A stretch of DNA of 64,000 nt. Source: Glaciecola punicea ACAM 611 (lineage in GTDB: Bacteria > Pseudomonadota > Gammaproteobacteria > Enterobacterales > Alteromonadaceae). Within the stretch, counting starts at the first letter, position 1, and the number at the start of each line of letters is the position of its first letter. Below the pieces are notes generated by a model, which had not been told where the DNA came from, searched no databases, and saw only the letters and a program-made list of their open reading frames with translations. The position numbers were made by a program, and so were the translations under genes. Where the stretch lies: the NCBI RefSeq assembly GCF_000252165.1, contig NZ_BAET01000019.1, positions 1 through 64,000 of the forward strand, given 5' to 3'. This document shows, piece after piece, positions 10,160 to 19,268 of this stretch.

Positions 10160-10285
10160 TATTTGTCCTTGAAGATATAAATTGCAAAGTGTACAAAAAC
10201 CGAAGGTAATTGTCAGAATTATTTACACTTTATTAAAATTGTTAATCCCCTATAAACTTGTATAGGATCCTTAAAAGTCAAGGCC

Positions 10286-11173
10286 TTACTTGTGTATTAC
10301 AATGCTTGGTTTGCGCTTGAAACGAGAAAAAATATTAGTGGCCAACATAACGCCAATTATCACTAAAGCGCCACCGGCTAGTTCTTTAATCGTTAAGCTT
10401 TCATTTAATATAATATAACCCCAAAGCACCCCAAATAAAGGCACTAAGTACCCCACAGTAAGCGCACGCGAAGGGCCAATTTTAGCAATAAGGTCAAAAT
10501 AAAGTACGTAAGCAAAGCCTGTGCATACAAATGACAATAATAATGCACTGGTAAGTGCTCGTGAGCTTGGCATCGTCTCTGGCAAATTCATTATAGCAAA
10601 TGGTGCCAGTACCAAAGCCGCAAAGAACTGACTGCCGCCAGCAATTGCAAAGGGCTTCACATGGCTCATACTGTGTTTTAGGTAGCTGGCCACAATGCCA
10701 TAGCAAAGAGTAGCTAGCAATATTGCTAGCACCGGCCACACGCTGGCGTTTGCATTTGTGGCCTGCGCATAACTAATGAGCACTACGCCGGCAAAGCCCA
10801 TTAGTACGCCAACAAGACCTACCCAGCCTATGGTTTCTTTTAAAAACAAATACGCCACTAGCATGCCAAACATGGGCGCGGTGCCGTTTAAAATTGCGGC
10901 TAAACCTGCTTCAATATGCAACAAGCTATAGTTGAACAAACAAAATGGAATGGCGGTGTTAAGTAGGCCAACCACCAATAGCTGCGGCCAATACTTGAAT
11001 AAATCTTGCTGCTGTCCTTTCAAAAAAACAAAGGGAATGAGCAGTATAGTCGCGCCAATAGCACGCACTTCTACTAGCGCAAAAATACCAAATTCGGGCG
11101 CAGCCCATTTTATGAGCATAAACGAGGAGCCCCAAATAGCGCCTAGCAGCAAAAGCTCTAGGAAATCTTGCAT
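10286..11173 (-). CDS. EamA/DMT-family inner-membrane transporter
   Basis: A 295-aa membrane protein with two EamA repeats of about five hydrophobic helices each. The first repeat contains GAIWGSSFMLIKWAAPEF and the ILNGTAPMFGMLVAYLFLKE segment typical of the family. The second contains SRALTVGYLVPLFGVLWGY and ILNESLT. Relatives export amino acids, nucleosides or other metabolites; the substrate cannot be predicted. The start is placed at the ATG at 11173; an in-frame TTG two codons upstream is possible. It lies 66 bases downstream of ogt on the same strand and may be the last gene of an alkA-ogt transcript, but has no obvious functional link to repair. Confidence 0.88.
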   Translation of the reverse strand: MQDFLELLLLGAIWGSSFMLIKWAAPEFGIFALVEVRAIGATILLIPFVFLKGQQQDLFKYWPQLLVVGLLNTAIPFCLFNYSLLHIEAGLAAILNGTAPMFGMLVAYLFLKETIGWVGLVGVLMGFAGVVLISYAQATNANASVWPVLAILLATLCYGIVASYLKHSMSHVKPFAIAGGSQFFAALVLAPFAIMNLPETMPSSRALTSALLLSFVCTGFAYVLYFDLIAKIGPSRALTVGYLVPLFGVLWGYIILNESLTIKELAGGALVIIGVMLATNIFSRFKRKPSIVIHK

Positions 11174-11239
11174 TCTCAATAGTGTGTCTCTGTGTTAATT
11201 TTTGATGATATAAACGTTCTTAGAAAAACGTTGTTTTGT

Positions 11240-11785
11240 TTAGCGTTCTACTGAAAGCAAAAAGGATTTTCGGGGCAAGCCACCTGCATAACCGGTTAAA
11301 CTGCCGTTAGCCCCTATAATGCGGTGGCATGGTATCACAATTGCAATGGGATTTTTGCCATTTGCAGCGCCCACTGCACGGCAGGCTTTAGGATTGTTGA
11401 TCGCGGTGGCGATTTGAGAATAACTGGCGTTCTGGCCATGCGCTATTTTAAGCAACTGCTGCCAAACCGATTGCTGAAACCCGGTGCCTTTAGGCGCAAG
11501 TGGCAAGTTAAACTGTTTTAAATTACCCATTAAATATGCCAGCATTTGCCTTTTGGCAAGCTCGCTTATAGGGTTTAGTTTTTCTGAAATACTGGTATCT
11601 GCGAACCCAATACGGGTAATGGCGTTAGCGTTAGCGTGCATTTGAATATAACCCTGTGGCGTATGAATTTGGCTAACATATTCACCAACATCTACTGCTT
11701 CGTTTTGCAACGGCCAAGGTGCGTTGTTAATATTACTTGATTGAATATTACTTAACTGCTTAAATTGGGTTTGTTTATCGGCCAA
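11240..11785 (-). CDS. ogt: Methylated-DNA--protein-cysteine methyltransferase (Ogt type)
   Basis: A suicide repair protein that moves alkyl groups from O6-alkylguanine to its own cysteine. The 181-aa protein has the N-terminal fold and then the DNA-binding and active-site domain with FQQSVWQQLLKI, NPKACRAVGAANGKNP and the catalytic IVIPCHRIIG (Cys153). GSLTGYAGGLPRK follows. There is no Ada-type Cys4 phosphotriester domain, so it is Ogt-like and not a regulator. The start is TTG at 11785, supported by GGGAG seven bases upstream. It lies 36 bases behind alkA, making a two-gene alkylation-repair operon. Confidence 0.93.
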   Translation of the reverse strand: MADKQTQFKQLSNIQSSNINNAPWPLQNEAVDVGEYVSQIHTPQGYIQMHANANAITRIGFADTSISEKLNPISELAKRQMLAYLMGNLKQFNLPLAPKGTGFQQSVWQQLLKIAHGQNASYSQIATAINNPKACRAVGAANGKNPIAIVIPCHRIIGANGSLTGYAGGLPRKSFLLSVER

Positions 11786-11821
11786 GATATTACTCCCTTT
11801 ATTATTTTTTTACGCCAAATA

Positions 11822-12730
11822 CTAATGCGATAACCCCGCTAAACGCCATAAATTCAGCGTTAAGTAGCTGCGCCACGGCGCAGCTAGCTCGGCATTTATG
11901 GCACGGCCCTGTTCGCGGCGCTTAGCGAGTTGTTGTTTAATCACCAGGTCTGTATCTAACCAGATATCACTTTCACCAATCGCGCGCAGCAACACATAAT
12001 TTACCGTCCAAGGCCCAATGCCTTTAATATTGATAAGCCCAGCAGTGTTAGTAAGCTCAGCAGTGTTAGTAAGCCCAGCAGTATCACTAGGTTCATCATT
12101 TTCAAGCGCCGCCAAAGGCTCACAATGCTGATAAAATTTTCCTAGTGAAATGAGGGACTGGCGCCTTGCCGCCGGCATCTTTAAAAAAAGTAAGTCATTA
12201 CTAGCCACTTCATCAGGCGTGGGGAAACGAAAGACAAGGTCATAAACCCCGTTTTGCTCAGCAAAAAACGCATGCAGCTGGTTCACTTTATTCACCGCCG
12301 CCGTCACCGACACCTGCTGACCCAAAATAGCCCTGCACCCTGCTTCAAACCCACTCGCAACGCCAGGAATACGAAGCCCGCTGACTATTTCATTTTCGGG
12401 TAAGCCTGCATTACGCAGTCCCGTTTCTATTAGCTGCGGATTAATATCTAAATCGAGCATTCGTCTTATGGTATTAGTAATGCTTAAGGTGTGGCGAGAA
12501 TGCGCTGCATTAAAGGTTAAATAAAATCCGTTTTGCTTGGCCGCATGAGTAATGTCGACTTTTATCGGCACGTACTCATTAGACCCATCACCGCGCTTAT
12601 CTGCCACTGACAAAATTTTGCTAAAGCCATTTTCGTGCACTTGCTCATTGCCATGTATTTGGCGTTTGGCCAGAAAATCGCGCAGCTGTGGCCAGTTGTA
12701 CGGTGGCCTATACGTCAATAATATACTCAC
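11822..12730 (-). CDS. alkA: DNA-3-methyladenine glycosylase II (AlkA-like)
   Basis: Removes alkylated purines from DNA. The 302-aa protein starts with an AlkA N-terminal domain (LTYRPPYNWPQLRDFLAKR) and has the helix-hairpin-helix glycosylase domain with FEAGCRAILGQQVSV, the hairpin IKGIGPWTVNYVLLRAIG and the catalytic aspartate region WLDTDLVIKQQ (Asp261, equivalent to E. coli Asp238). The start is GTG at 12730 with a weak ribosome-binding site. Just before the hairpin the protein carries a threefold six-residue repeat (AGLTNT-like), encoded by an 18-bp tandem DNA repeat, which is not part of the normal family fold. It is the first gene of the alkA-ogt pair. Confidence 0.93.
   Translation of the reverse strand: MSILLTYRPPYNWPQLRDFLAKRQIHGNEQVHENGFSKILSVADKRGDGSNEYVPIKVDITHAAKQNGFYLTFNAAHSRHTLSITNTIRRMLDLDINPQLIETGLRNAGLPENEIVSGLRIPGVASGFEAGCRAILGQQVSVTAAVNKVNQLHAFFAEQNGVYDLVFRFPTPDEVASNDLLFLKMPAARRQSLISLGKFYQHCEPLAALENDEPSDTAGLTNTAELTNTAGLINIKGIGPWTVNYVLLRAIGESDIWLDTDLVIKQQLAKRREQGRAINAELAAPWRSYLTLNLWRLAGLSH
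12035..12088. repeat. 18-bp tandem repeat inside alkA, three copies
   Basis: Copies at 12035-12052, 12053-12070 and 12071-12088. The first two differ by one base; the third diverges in its last bases. The unit is a multiple of three, so the alkA frame is kept and six residues are repeated. Confidence 0.85.
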
Positions 12731-12967
12731 ATTTTCACTTAAACTGCCTGCCTGTTAGTGGTTTTCACTAAAATGAAAAATAAACCGTCGAATCGGGGAT
12801 CGCGCGCTAGTCGAGCTTGTTCACATATTTGTGTTGTTAACATGTTTGCCTAATAAATGGTAAGCTTTCGTAAATAGTACCCGAACACAAAATAAAAACA
12901 CCTTGTTTTCGGAACTTATAATCAATCTGCCAGCCCTATTCTAGCTTCTGTTATTACGAGTTGTATT

Positions 12968-14167
12968 ATGACGCCATACATTATAAAAAGTATTCAAGGT
13001 TTATCAAGACAGCAAGCTTGGTCTTTGCTGTTAGCATTTACCTTGCTTTTAGTAGTGTTTAGGCCATCAGCTCAAGTAAACGAAAACGACTGGATAGATG
13101 ACTACGTTAATTCGTTTGCTGTGCAGGCCAAAAAAGTCAACATACCCGGATTTGCGGTCGTTATAGTCAAAAAGGGACAGCCTGCGCAGTTCAAATACTA
13201 TGGTTTAACTGAGCACGGTGGCACTGCCATTAATAGAGACACGAAGTTCAGACTAGCGTCGGTCTCAAAAACCTTCACCGCAACCCTCGTTGCTAAACAA
13301 AACAGTGAAAAAACCCTCGATTGGCAGTCACCCTTAGCAACACTGACGCCGGAGTATACGTTTGACAATTTTAACGACAAACCTATATTGCTGCGCCATA
13401 TTATAGGCCAGTCGACTGGCTTTATGCCTAACGCTTACGACAATTTAATAGAGGCAAACTACAATCGCCCGCGAGTACTGCGAGAAATGGGTAAATTAGA
13501 CAGTATTTGTAAGCCAGGCTTTTGCTACACCTATCAAAATGCCCTCTTTGGCGTGTTGGAAGAGTACTATAAAACGCAGAACTCTTCCTTTTCACAAGAA
13601 CTGTCCAAAGATCTTTTTACCCCGCTTAAAATGAAGTCTTCGGTGGGCCGCACTGCGCTTGAAAATTCTGGCAACTGGGCTAAACCCCATGCAGCAGTGT
13701 CTAGAAGCAAGTGGCGAAAAGTAGCGGTAAAAGAGGACTATTATCGCTTCTCACCTGCCGCAGGGGTAAACGCCAGTATTAGCGATATGGAAATTTGGCT
13801 ACGCGCCATGCTCTTAGAATACCCAGAGGTGGTGAATGCCACCATGGTTGAGCAAATGACACTACCACGCGTGGAAACTAAAAACGAGCTAGGCAGACGC
13901 GAGTGGCGAAAGCACCTTATAACGGCTCATTATGGTTTAGGCTGGCGCGTGTACAATTTTAAAGGCATCGACGTAAATTATCACGGCGGCTGGGTGCAAG
14001 GATACAGGGCCGATGTCGCGTTTTCACCCACGCTTGAAACCGGCATTGCCATTTTAATGAATGCCGAAAGCAACCTCATCAACACCATAAGCGCAAAGTT
14101 TTGGGAGCAAGCTGTTATTCATAAAGATGATGAAAAAAACAAGACCGCGCAAGTTATTAGTCATTAA
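12968..14167 (+). CDS. Secreted serine hydrolase, beta-lactamase/PBP4* family
   Basis: A 399-aa class-C-type serine hydrolase. An N-terminal hydrophobic signal or anchor (residues about 17-36) ends in SAQ, so the enzyme is periplasmic or membrane-attached. The catalytic motifs are in order: SVSK (SxxK) near residue 99, YQN (YxN) near residue 189, and YHGGW (HxG, replacing KTG) near residue 339. Members act as esterases, peptidases or cell-wall enzymes rather than true beta-lactamases; which applies here is unknown. It converges on speA with 31 bases between stops. Its start has no strong ribosome-binding site, but the next in-frame ATG would remove the signal. Confidence 0.88.
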   Translation: MTPYIIKSIQGLSRQQAWSLLLAFTLLLVVFRPSAQVNENDWIDDYVNSFAVQAKKVNIPGFAVVIVKKGQPAQFKYYGLTEHGGTAINRDTKFRLASVSKTFTATLVAKQNSEKTLDWQSPLATLTPEYTFDNFNDKPILLRHIIGQSTGFMPNAYDNLIEANYNRPRVLREMGKLDSICKPGFCYTYQNALFGVLEEYYKTQNSSFSQELSKDLFTPLKMKSSVGRTALENSGNWAKPHAAVSRSKWRKVAVKEDYYRFSPAAGVNASISDMEIWLRAMLLEYPEVVNATMVEQMTLPRVETKNELGRREWRKHLITAHYGLGWRVYNFKGIDVNYHGGWVQGYRADVAFSPTLETGIAILMNAESNLINTISAKFWEQAVIHKDDEKNKTAQVISH

Positions 14168-14198
14168 CGAAAAATGTATTAGGTATAAATATTCGCCA

Positions 14199-16160
14199 TT
14201 ACTTTTCAGTTCTTAGGTAAGTATAACCGCCTAAGCATTCTTCGTAAAAGTCAGTCCATTTCACGCCTTCGCGTGGCTTGATTTTACCTAGGGCTACCTC
14301 TTTATCTATGGTCTTTTTCACGTCAAGTGCCATGGCGCTTGGGTGATACTGCATTATCGATAAGACTTGCTCAACGGTAGTCCCTTTAATCACTTCTTCA
14401 ATATAAAACTTCTCTGGATCGTCTTCAAGGCTAAATACGTGTACCTCATTTAAGCGCCCAAACAGATTATGCATGTCGCCCATTACGTCTTGATATGCGC
14501 CGGTCAAAAATATGCCTAAATAACACTTTTCATCTGTTTTTAGTTCAGGTAGTGGCAATACTTTACCTAAGACGTGATCAACTACAAAGCGGTCTATTTT
14601 ACCGTCACTGTCGCAGGTAATATCTACCAAGGAGCAGTTTTTTACGGGCGCTTTATGCAGGTTTGTGAGCGGCGCAACGGGTAATAGTTGGCCAATAGCC
14701 CAGCTGTCTACCGCTGACTGAAACACAGAAAAGTTACACAAATATTGCGACGACAATGCATAGTCAAGATCTTGCATTTCTTCTGGTACGAAGTCAGCTT
14801 GCTGATAGTAAGCATGCACGAAACGTAATATTTGCCAATAAAGTGTTTCAATTTTGCCTAGCTCTTCCATGCCTATTACACGTAAACTGAAGGCCTGAGA
14901 GGCCTGTTCTTTCCACCGAGAGGCGTCGTTAAATACCTCTTGATAATTATCGTTCTCAGATAAAGACTCGTGCAAATAGCGCATGTTCTTTAGTAAAACA
15001 TGTTCATTTTCGGTGGCAACTGTATCAAGGTCGACGCCTTCGGGTTTAATTTCACCCACCACCTCAGTAATAACACAGCTATGATGAGCGGTGATTGCGC
15101 GCCCGCTTTCAGACACGATATTCGGGTGAGGCACGCCTTCTAGGTCGCACATTTCTCGCAGACCGTAAACTACGTCAGCCACATACTCGCGCAGGCTATA
15201 ATTGCGCGATGAATCGTTGGTAGACTGGCTGCCGTCGTAATCGATGCCTAAACCGCCGCCTACATCCACATATTCTAACTTAAAGCCTAGCTTGTGCAGT
15301 TCGGCGTAAATGCGCGCGCTTTCATTCACCGCGTCTTTAATCGCGCGTATGTCGGGAAGCTGGCTGCCAATATGAAAATGTAAAAGCTTAAGCGTATGCC
15401 CCATCCCTTGCGATTCTAAATAACGCGCGCCTTTGATTAACTCAGAAATAGTTAAACCAAATTTAGCTCTATCGCCGCTTGAACCCACCCAGCGACCCTG
15501 ACCTTTACTGCGCATTTTACTGCGCAGACCTATAATAGGCTCTATATCTAGCTCTTTACTAATTTTAACAAGCATGGCTAGCTCACTGAACTTTTCAATT
15601 ACCACCACCACTTTTCGGCCCAGTTTGCGCCCTAATAGCGCTAACTTTATAAATTCTTCGTCTTTATAACCATTTAATATCGTTAATGAGTTGGCATTTG
15701 TATTGTACGCCAGTACCGCGAGCAGTTCTGGTTTTGAACCAGCCTCTAACCCAAAGTCATATGGCGCACCGGCATCTACAATCTCCTCTACCACTTCGCG
15801 CATTTGGTTTACTTTTATCGGGTAAACGCCGTTATATCTGCCGGTGTAGTTAGCTTCTTTTATAACGTCGTTAAACGCTTCGTTTAGGCTCACAACCTGA
15901 GAACGCAATACGTCATGAAACCGCACCACCACCGGGAATTGAACATTTTCGTCGTTAATTTCTTTAAGTACCGAGGCAAAGTCTATTTTTGTGTCGCTTT
16001 TATTTTGATCGGGTACCACATGTATGTTGCCGTTCTCGCCAATTTTAAAATAGCCGCCGCCCCAGCTTGACACGCCATAGGTGCGCTCGGCATCAGCAAT
16101 AGACCAGTTTTGGGCAGAACCAAGTAAGGGCGCGTTTTGTTCAGTATACTTTTTTTGCAT
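14199..16160 (-). CDS. speA: Biosynthetic arginine decarboxylase
   Basis: A PLP-dependent enzyme converting arginine to agmatine, the first step of the agmatine route to putrescine. The 653-aa length matches the SpeA family (E. coli 658). The PLP lysine lies in GVYPIKVNQMREVVEEI near residue 100. Further markers are the glycine-rich cofactor segment YVDVGGGLGIDYDGSQS and the ESGRAITAHH segment. The C-terminal region ends WTDFYEECLGGYTYL. No speB is seen in the window, so the agmatinase step must be encoded elsewhere. Confidence 0.97.
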   Translation of the reverse strand: MQKKYTEQNAPLLGSAQNWSIADAERTYGVSSWGGGYFKIGENGNIHVVPDQNKSDTKIDFASVLKEINDENVQFPVVVRFHDVLRSQVVSLNEAFNDVIKEANYTGRYNGVYPIKVNQMREVVEEIVDAGAPYDFGLEAGSKPELLAVLAYNTNANSLTILNGYKDEEFIKLALLGRKLGRKVVVVIEKFSELAMLVKISKELDIEPIIGLRSKMRSKGQGRWVGSSGDRAKFGLTISELIKGARYLESQGMGHTLKLLHFHIGSQLPDIRAIKDAVNESARIYAELHKLGFKLEYVDVGGGLGIDYDGSQSTNDSSRNYSLREYVADVVYGLREMCDLEGVPHPNIVSESGRAITAHHSCVITEVVGEIKPEGVDLDTVATENEHVLLKNMRYLHESLSENDNYQEVFNDASRWKEQASQAFSLRVIGMEELGKIETLYWQILRFVHAYYQQADFVPEEMQDLDYALSSQYLCNFSVFQSAVDSWAIGQLLPVAPLTNLHKAPVKNCSLVDITCDSDGKIDRFVVDHVLGKVLPLPELKTDEKCYLGIFLTGAYQDVMGDMHNLFGRLNEVHVFSLEDDPEKFYIEEVIKGTTVEQVLSIMQYHPSAMALDVKKTIDKEVALGKIKPREGVKWTDFYEECLGGYTYLRTEK

Positions 16161-16637
16161 TAATGAATTGACCTATTGAGATGGCAAGAATGAAAGACTT
16201 TACAGATGTAATATGAATAAGGTGTATGTTACGATTATATCTATCAATTAGTCTAAACGAAATGATAATTTAGTGCTTTTGTACCGTAAATTAAACGCCA
16301 AATGTAAAATTACGTAAATAATATACCTTACGCCAATTGTAATGGTCTTATAGCGTGATGTAAGACCTAACAGCAACCGTGTTTTTAAGCGCATAAGTCT
16401 TAACGCTAAAATGAATAAAGCAGTTTACACGCAAAACGGCACGGGCGAATTCTATAGCCTTACCGCTTCAGCAGTCAAAATTTTCAAAGATGAAAGTATT
16501 TTATGGGTAAATGAGCTTAACCCTACTCCTTGAGGATAAACCTAAAGATTTGTTTACAGTGCTCTTTTACGCATTAACTATGATTTAAGCGCGCAAAACA
16601 AGTACTCTATGCACTTGTTCCTTAAAGTCAGTAGTGC
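16161..16637. other. Intergenic region between speA and selD
   Basis: About 480 bases between the divergent genes speA and selD. Apart from a doubtful 40-codon ORF (16411-16533) I see no gene, no terminator and no strong inverted repeat. Confidence 0.5.
16411..16533 (+). CDS. Doubtful 40-aa ORF upstream of selD
   Basis: ATG at 16411 to TGA at 16531-16533 gives MNKAVYTQNGTGEFYS and ends NELNPTP. The composition is protein-like, but there is no clear ribosome-binding site, no membrane segment and no family match that I recognise. It may be a real small protein, a leader peptide for selD or chance. Confidence 0.2.
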   Translation: MNKAVYTQNGTGEFYSLTASAVKIFKDESILWVNELNPTP

Positions 16638-17690
16638 ATGTCAGATAAAATACGTTTAACACAATTTAGTCACGGCGCAGGCTGCGGCTGTAAAATTGCC
16701 CCAAACCTACTCGAACAGTTTCTAAAGACAGATTTTGTGCCCACGCCCGATCCTAAGTTACTCGTAGGCAACAGCACAAAAGACGACGCGGCAGTGTATG
16801 ACTTAGGCGATGGCAGTGGCATTATTAGCACCACCGACTTTTTTATGCCCATTGTTGATGATGCTTTCGAATTTGGTAAAGTGGCAGCCACTAACGCTAT
16901 TAGCGATGTATATGCCATGGGCGGCACACCCATTATGGCTATTGCGATACTCGGCTGGCCGACTAAAAGCCTTGGACCCGACATTGCTCAGCGCGTCATA
17001 GACGGCGCCAGGCACACCTGCCAAGAAGCGGGCATACAGCTAGCAGGTGGTCATTCAATTGATTCACCCGAGCCCATATTTGGCCTAGCCGTTACCGGTC
17101 GCGTAAAATTAGCGCATATGAAAAGAAACTGTTCTGCCAAAGCTGGTGACCACCTTTTCTTAACTAAACCACTGGGCGTAGGTATTCTCACCACGGCTGA
17201 AAAACAAGGCAAGCTCAAAGCCATGCACAGCCGCTTGGCGGTTAACAGCATGATGCAGCTAAATACCATTGGCGAGAAGCTTGGCAGCCTCAATGGCGTA
17301 AACGCAATGACCGACGTGACAGGTTTTGGCTTACTTGGTCACTTATTAGAAATATGTCAAGGCAGCCGCCTTAAAGCCACCGTTAATAGCCGCGCAGTAC
17401 CAATATTAGATAGCGCTATATATGACTATATAAAGCAAGGCTGTGTGTCAGGCGGCAGCCAGCGTAACTGGGACAGCATACACCAGCACATATCACAAAT
17501 AGATGCCATTACGCAGGCGCTGCTATGCGACCCACAAACCAGCGGTGGACTACTTGTGGCTATCGCGCCAAAAGCGCTAGGCGAAGCTAAAAACTTACTG
17601 ACACAAGCCGGTTGTTATTATGAAGCGATTGGCTATTTACAAGAAATAAGCGTAAACGACCCACATCCGTTAATTGAGGTAATGATTTGA
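16638..17690 (+). CDS. selD: Selenide, water dikinase (selenophosphate synthetase)
   Basis: Makes selenophosphate, the selenium donor for selenouridine in tRNA and for selenocysteine. The 350-aa protein carries the N-terminal active-site loop [10 protein letters not shown]; Cys16 and Lys19 correspond to E. coli Cys17 and Lys20, so this is the cysteine form, not the selenocysteine form. AIR-synthase-type domains follow, with [30 protein letters not shown] and [14 protein letters not shown]. Its last four bases overlap the start of selU, so the two are translationally coupled. No selA or selB is in the window, so the use that can be seen here is tRNA modification. Confidence 0.97.
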   Translation: MSDKIRLTQFSHGAGCGCKIAPNLLEQFLKTDFVPTPDPKLLVGNSTKDDAAVYDLGDGSGIISTTDFFMPIVDDAFEFGKVAATNAISDVYAMGGTPIMAIAILGWPTKSLGPDIAQRVIDGARHTCQEAGIQLAGGHSIDSPEPIFGLAVTGRVKLAHMKRNCSAKAGDHLFLTKPLGVGILTTAEKQGKLKAMHSRLAVNSMMQLNTIGEKLGSLNGVNAMTDVTGFGLLGHLLEICQGSRLKATVNSRAVPILDSAIYDYIKQGCVSGGSQRNWDSIHQHISQIDAITQALLCDPQTSGGLLVAIAPKALGEAKNLLTQAGCYYEAIGYLQEISVNDPHPLIEVMI

Positions 17691-18814
17691 ATAAAACGGA
17701 TTTAGTAACAAGTACTGCATATAAAACACTTTTGCTACAACAGACTCCCATGATCGACCTGCGAGCGCCGGTCGAATTTGCAAAAGGCGCCCTACCGTTT
17801 TCGGTTAATTTGCCGTTCATAAATGATGAGGAACGCCGGCTTATCGGTATTTGTTATAAAAAGCACGGACAGCAGGCAGCCATTGAACTTGGCCACCAGC
17901 TAGTAAATGGCGACGCTAAGCATGCAAGAGTGAAGGCATGGCAGCAGTTTTTAAGCCAGCATCCAAATGCAATAATGTACTGCGCTCGCGGTGGTTTGCG
18001 TTCGCAGCTTAGCCAACAGTGGCTAAAGGAAAGTGGGCTTGATTGCGCGCGCGTAGACGGCGGTTTTAAATCTCTGCGTGCATATTTACTGGATTATTTA
18101 GAAAAGGCCTGTGCGCAACAGCGCTTCACAGTTTTGTCGGGCATGACCGGCACAGGTAAAACCGACATTCTCAAAATGCTGCCAAACAGCCTCGATCTTG
18201 AAGGTCATGCCAACCACAAAGGCTCAAGCTTTGGGCGGCCTTTAAACCAGCAGCCTATGCAAATAAATTTTGAACACTCACTTATTCTATCGCTGCTAAA
18301 TATGCGTGAAAACAATCCGGGACAGCGCATAATATTAGAAGATGAAAGCCGCAACATTGGCGGCATTCACTTGCCAGAAACGCTTAATATGACCATGGCC
18401 GTCAGCGATATAATTGTGCTTGAAGTGCCGTTGGAGCAACGCATCGAAAAGCTCTTGCAAGAATATGTTGTACAGCGCTATGCAGACACCCTTGCGCATC
18501 ACAAATGTATAAATCCTGAAAACTACCAACAGCGCGCTGAACAGGCATTTTCAGACTATTTAACAGATAGCTTGCAAAGACTAAACAAACGCCTCGGCAG
18601 TCAGCGCAGCAAAGAAATAATGGCGCTGATGAAGGCGGCCATTAAACATCAGCATGCAGACGCTTTTAGCAGCCACCAGCACTGGTTGCACGCAATCACT
18701 GTTGACTACTACGACCCTATGTACCTTTATCAACTAAAAAAGCGCAAAGACCGAATTGTGTTCAAAGGTAACTACAGCGCCATAGTTCATTGGTTACAGC
18801 AGCACTATGAATAG
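17687..18814 (+). CDS. selU: tRNA 2-selenouridine synthase
   Basis: Also called mnmH. Replaces sulfur by selenium at the wobble uridine (position 34) of some tRNAs, using selenophosphate from SelD. The 375-aa protein has an N-terminal rhodanese domain with [10 protein letters not shown] and the catalytic Cys99 in [11 protein letters not shown], then a P-loop domain with GMTGTGKTD (residues 152-160). The start is TTG at 17687, inside the selD stop (TTGA overlap). It was chosen because it gives the normal N-terminus; the first internal ATG would cut into the rhodanese domain. Confidence 0.95.
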   Translation: MNKTDLVTSTAYKTLLLQQTPMIDLRAPVEFAKGALPFSVNLPFINDEERRLIGICYKKHGQQAAIELGHQLVNGDAKHARVKAWQQFLSQHPNAIMYCARGGLRSQLSQQWLKESGLDCARVDGGFKSLRAYLLDYLEKACAQQRFTVLSGMTGTGKTDILKMLPNSLDLEGHANHKGSSFGRPLNQQPMQINFEHSLILSLLNMRENNPGQRIILEDESRNIGGIHLPETLNMTMAVSDIIVLEVPLEQRIEKLLQEYVVQRYADTLAHHKCINPENYQQRAEQAFSDYLTDSLQRLNKRLGSQRSKEIMALMKAAIKHQHADAFSSHQHWLHAITVDYYDPMYLYQLKKRKDRIVFKGNYSAIVHWLQQHYE

Positions 18815-18841
18815 CGCAGTTGGTAGAACTAATAAAACCAA

Positions 18842-19015
18842 TTAGTCTTGTTTATCTTTAATGCGAACATACACTACCACGCTGAAAAGCAATACCGCCA
18901 CCGGTATTAGTGCAAGTAGAGGACGAGACATCGCTAAATCGCCTGCCAAAAAAACGATATAAGCAATTGCCACAAATGCGGCCACTGTGGCAACTAATTT
19001 AAGAGCTTTTTGCAT
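18842..19015 (-). CDS. Small two-helix membrane protein (57 aa)
   Basis: ATG at 19015 preceded by GGAAGG, to TAA at 18842-18844, gives 57 aa. Two hydrophobic segments (about residues 5-25 and 31-50) are separated by a short GDLAMSRP loop, and the tail is charged (RIKDKQD). No family is recognised. It converges on selU and lies downstream of isocitrate lyase, separated from it by a terminator, so it is probably a single-gene unit. Function unknown. Confidence 0.65.
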   Translation of the reverse strand: MQKALKLVATVAAFVAIAYIVFLAGDLAMSRPLLALIPVAVLLFSVVVYVRIKDKQD

Positions 19016-19147
19016 GAATGATACCTTCCGTTTAATTATTTATGTAAATGTTTACGTTCGCCAATGCTGTATGGCTCAAACATTTATTGCATCAACGTGA
19101 TTAAAGCATTGCATGAACTGTATGCACCTTAAATATTTCTAGCCATA

Positions 19148-19179
19148 AAAAAGGCAAGCATGTTAATGCTTGCCTTTTT
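19148..19179 (-). terminator. Terminator downstream of isocitrate lyase
   Basis: A perfect 14-bp stem (19148-19161 with 19166-19179) with loop GTTA. It is A-rich on one side and T-rich on the other, so it can work on both strands; it lies 90 bases past the aceA stop. Confidence 0.9.
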
Positions 19180-19268
19180 AGTTACCGCTGCCATTTTACA
19201 TGAAGTGAAAAGCAGCATAGAGAAAATGATATCTGTGACTAACTCACCATCATATTAGCTAATCGCTA

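Noticed and set aside
16638-16700. Selenocysteine form of SelD
   Set aside because: The active-site codon is TGC (Cys16), not TGA, so no recoding is needed.
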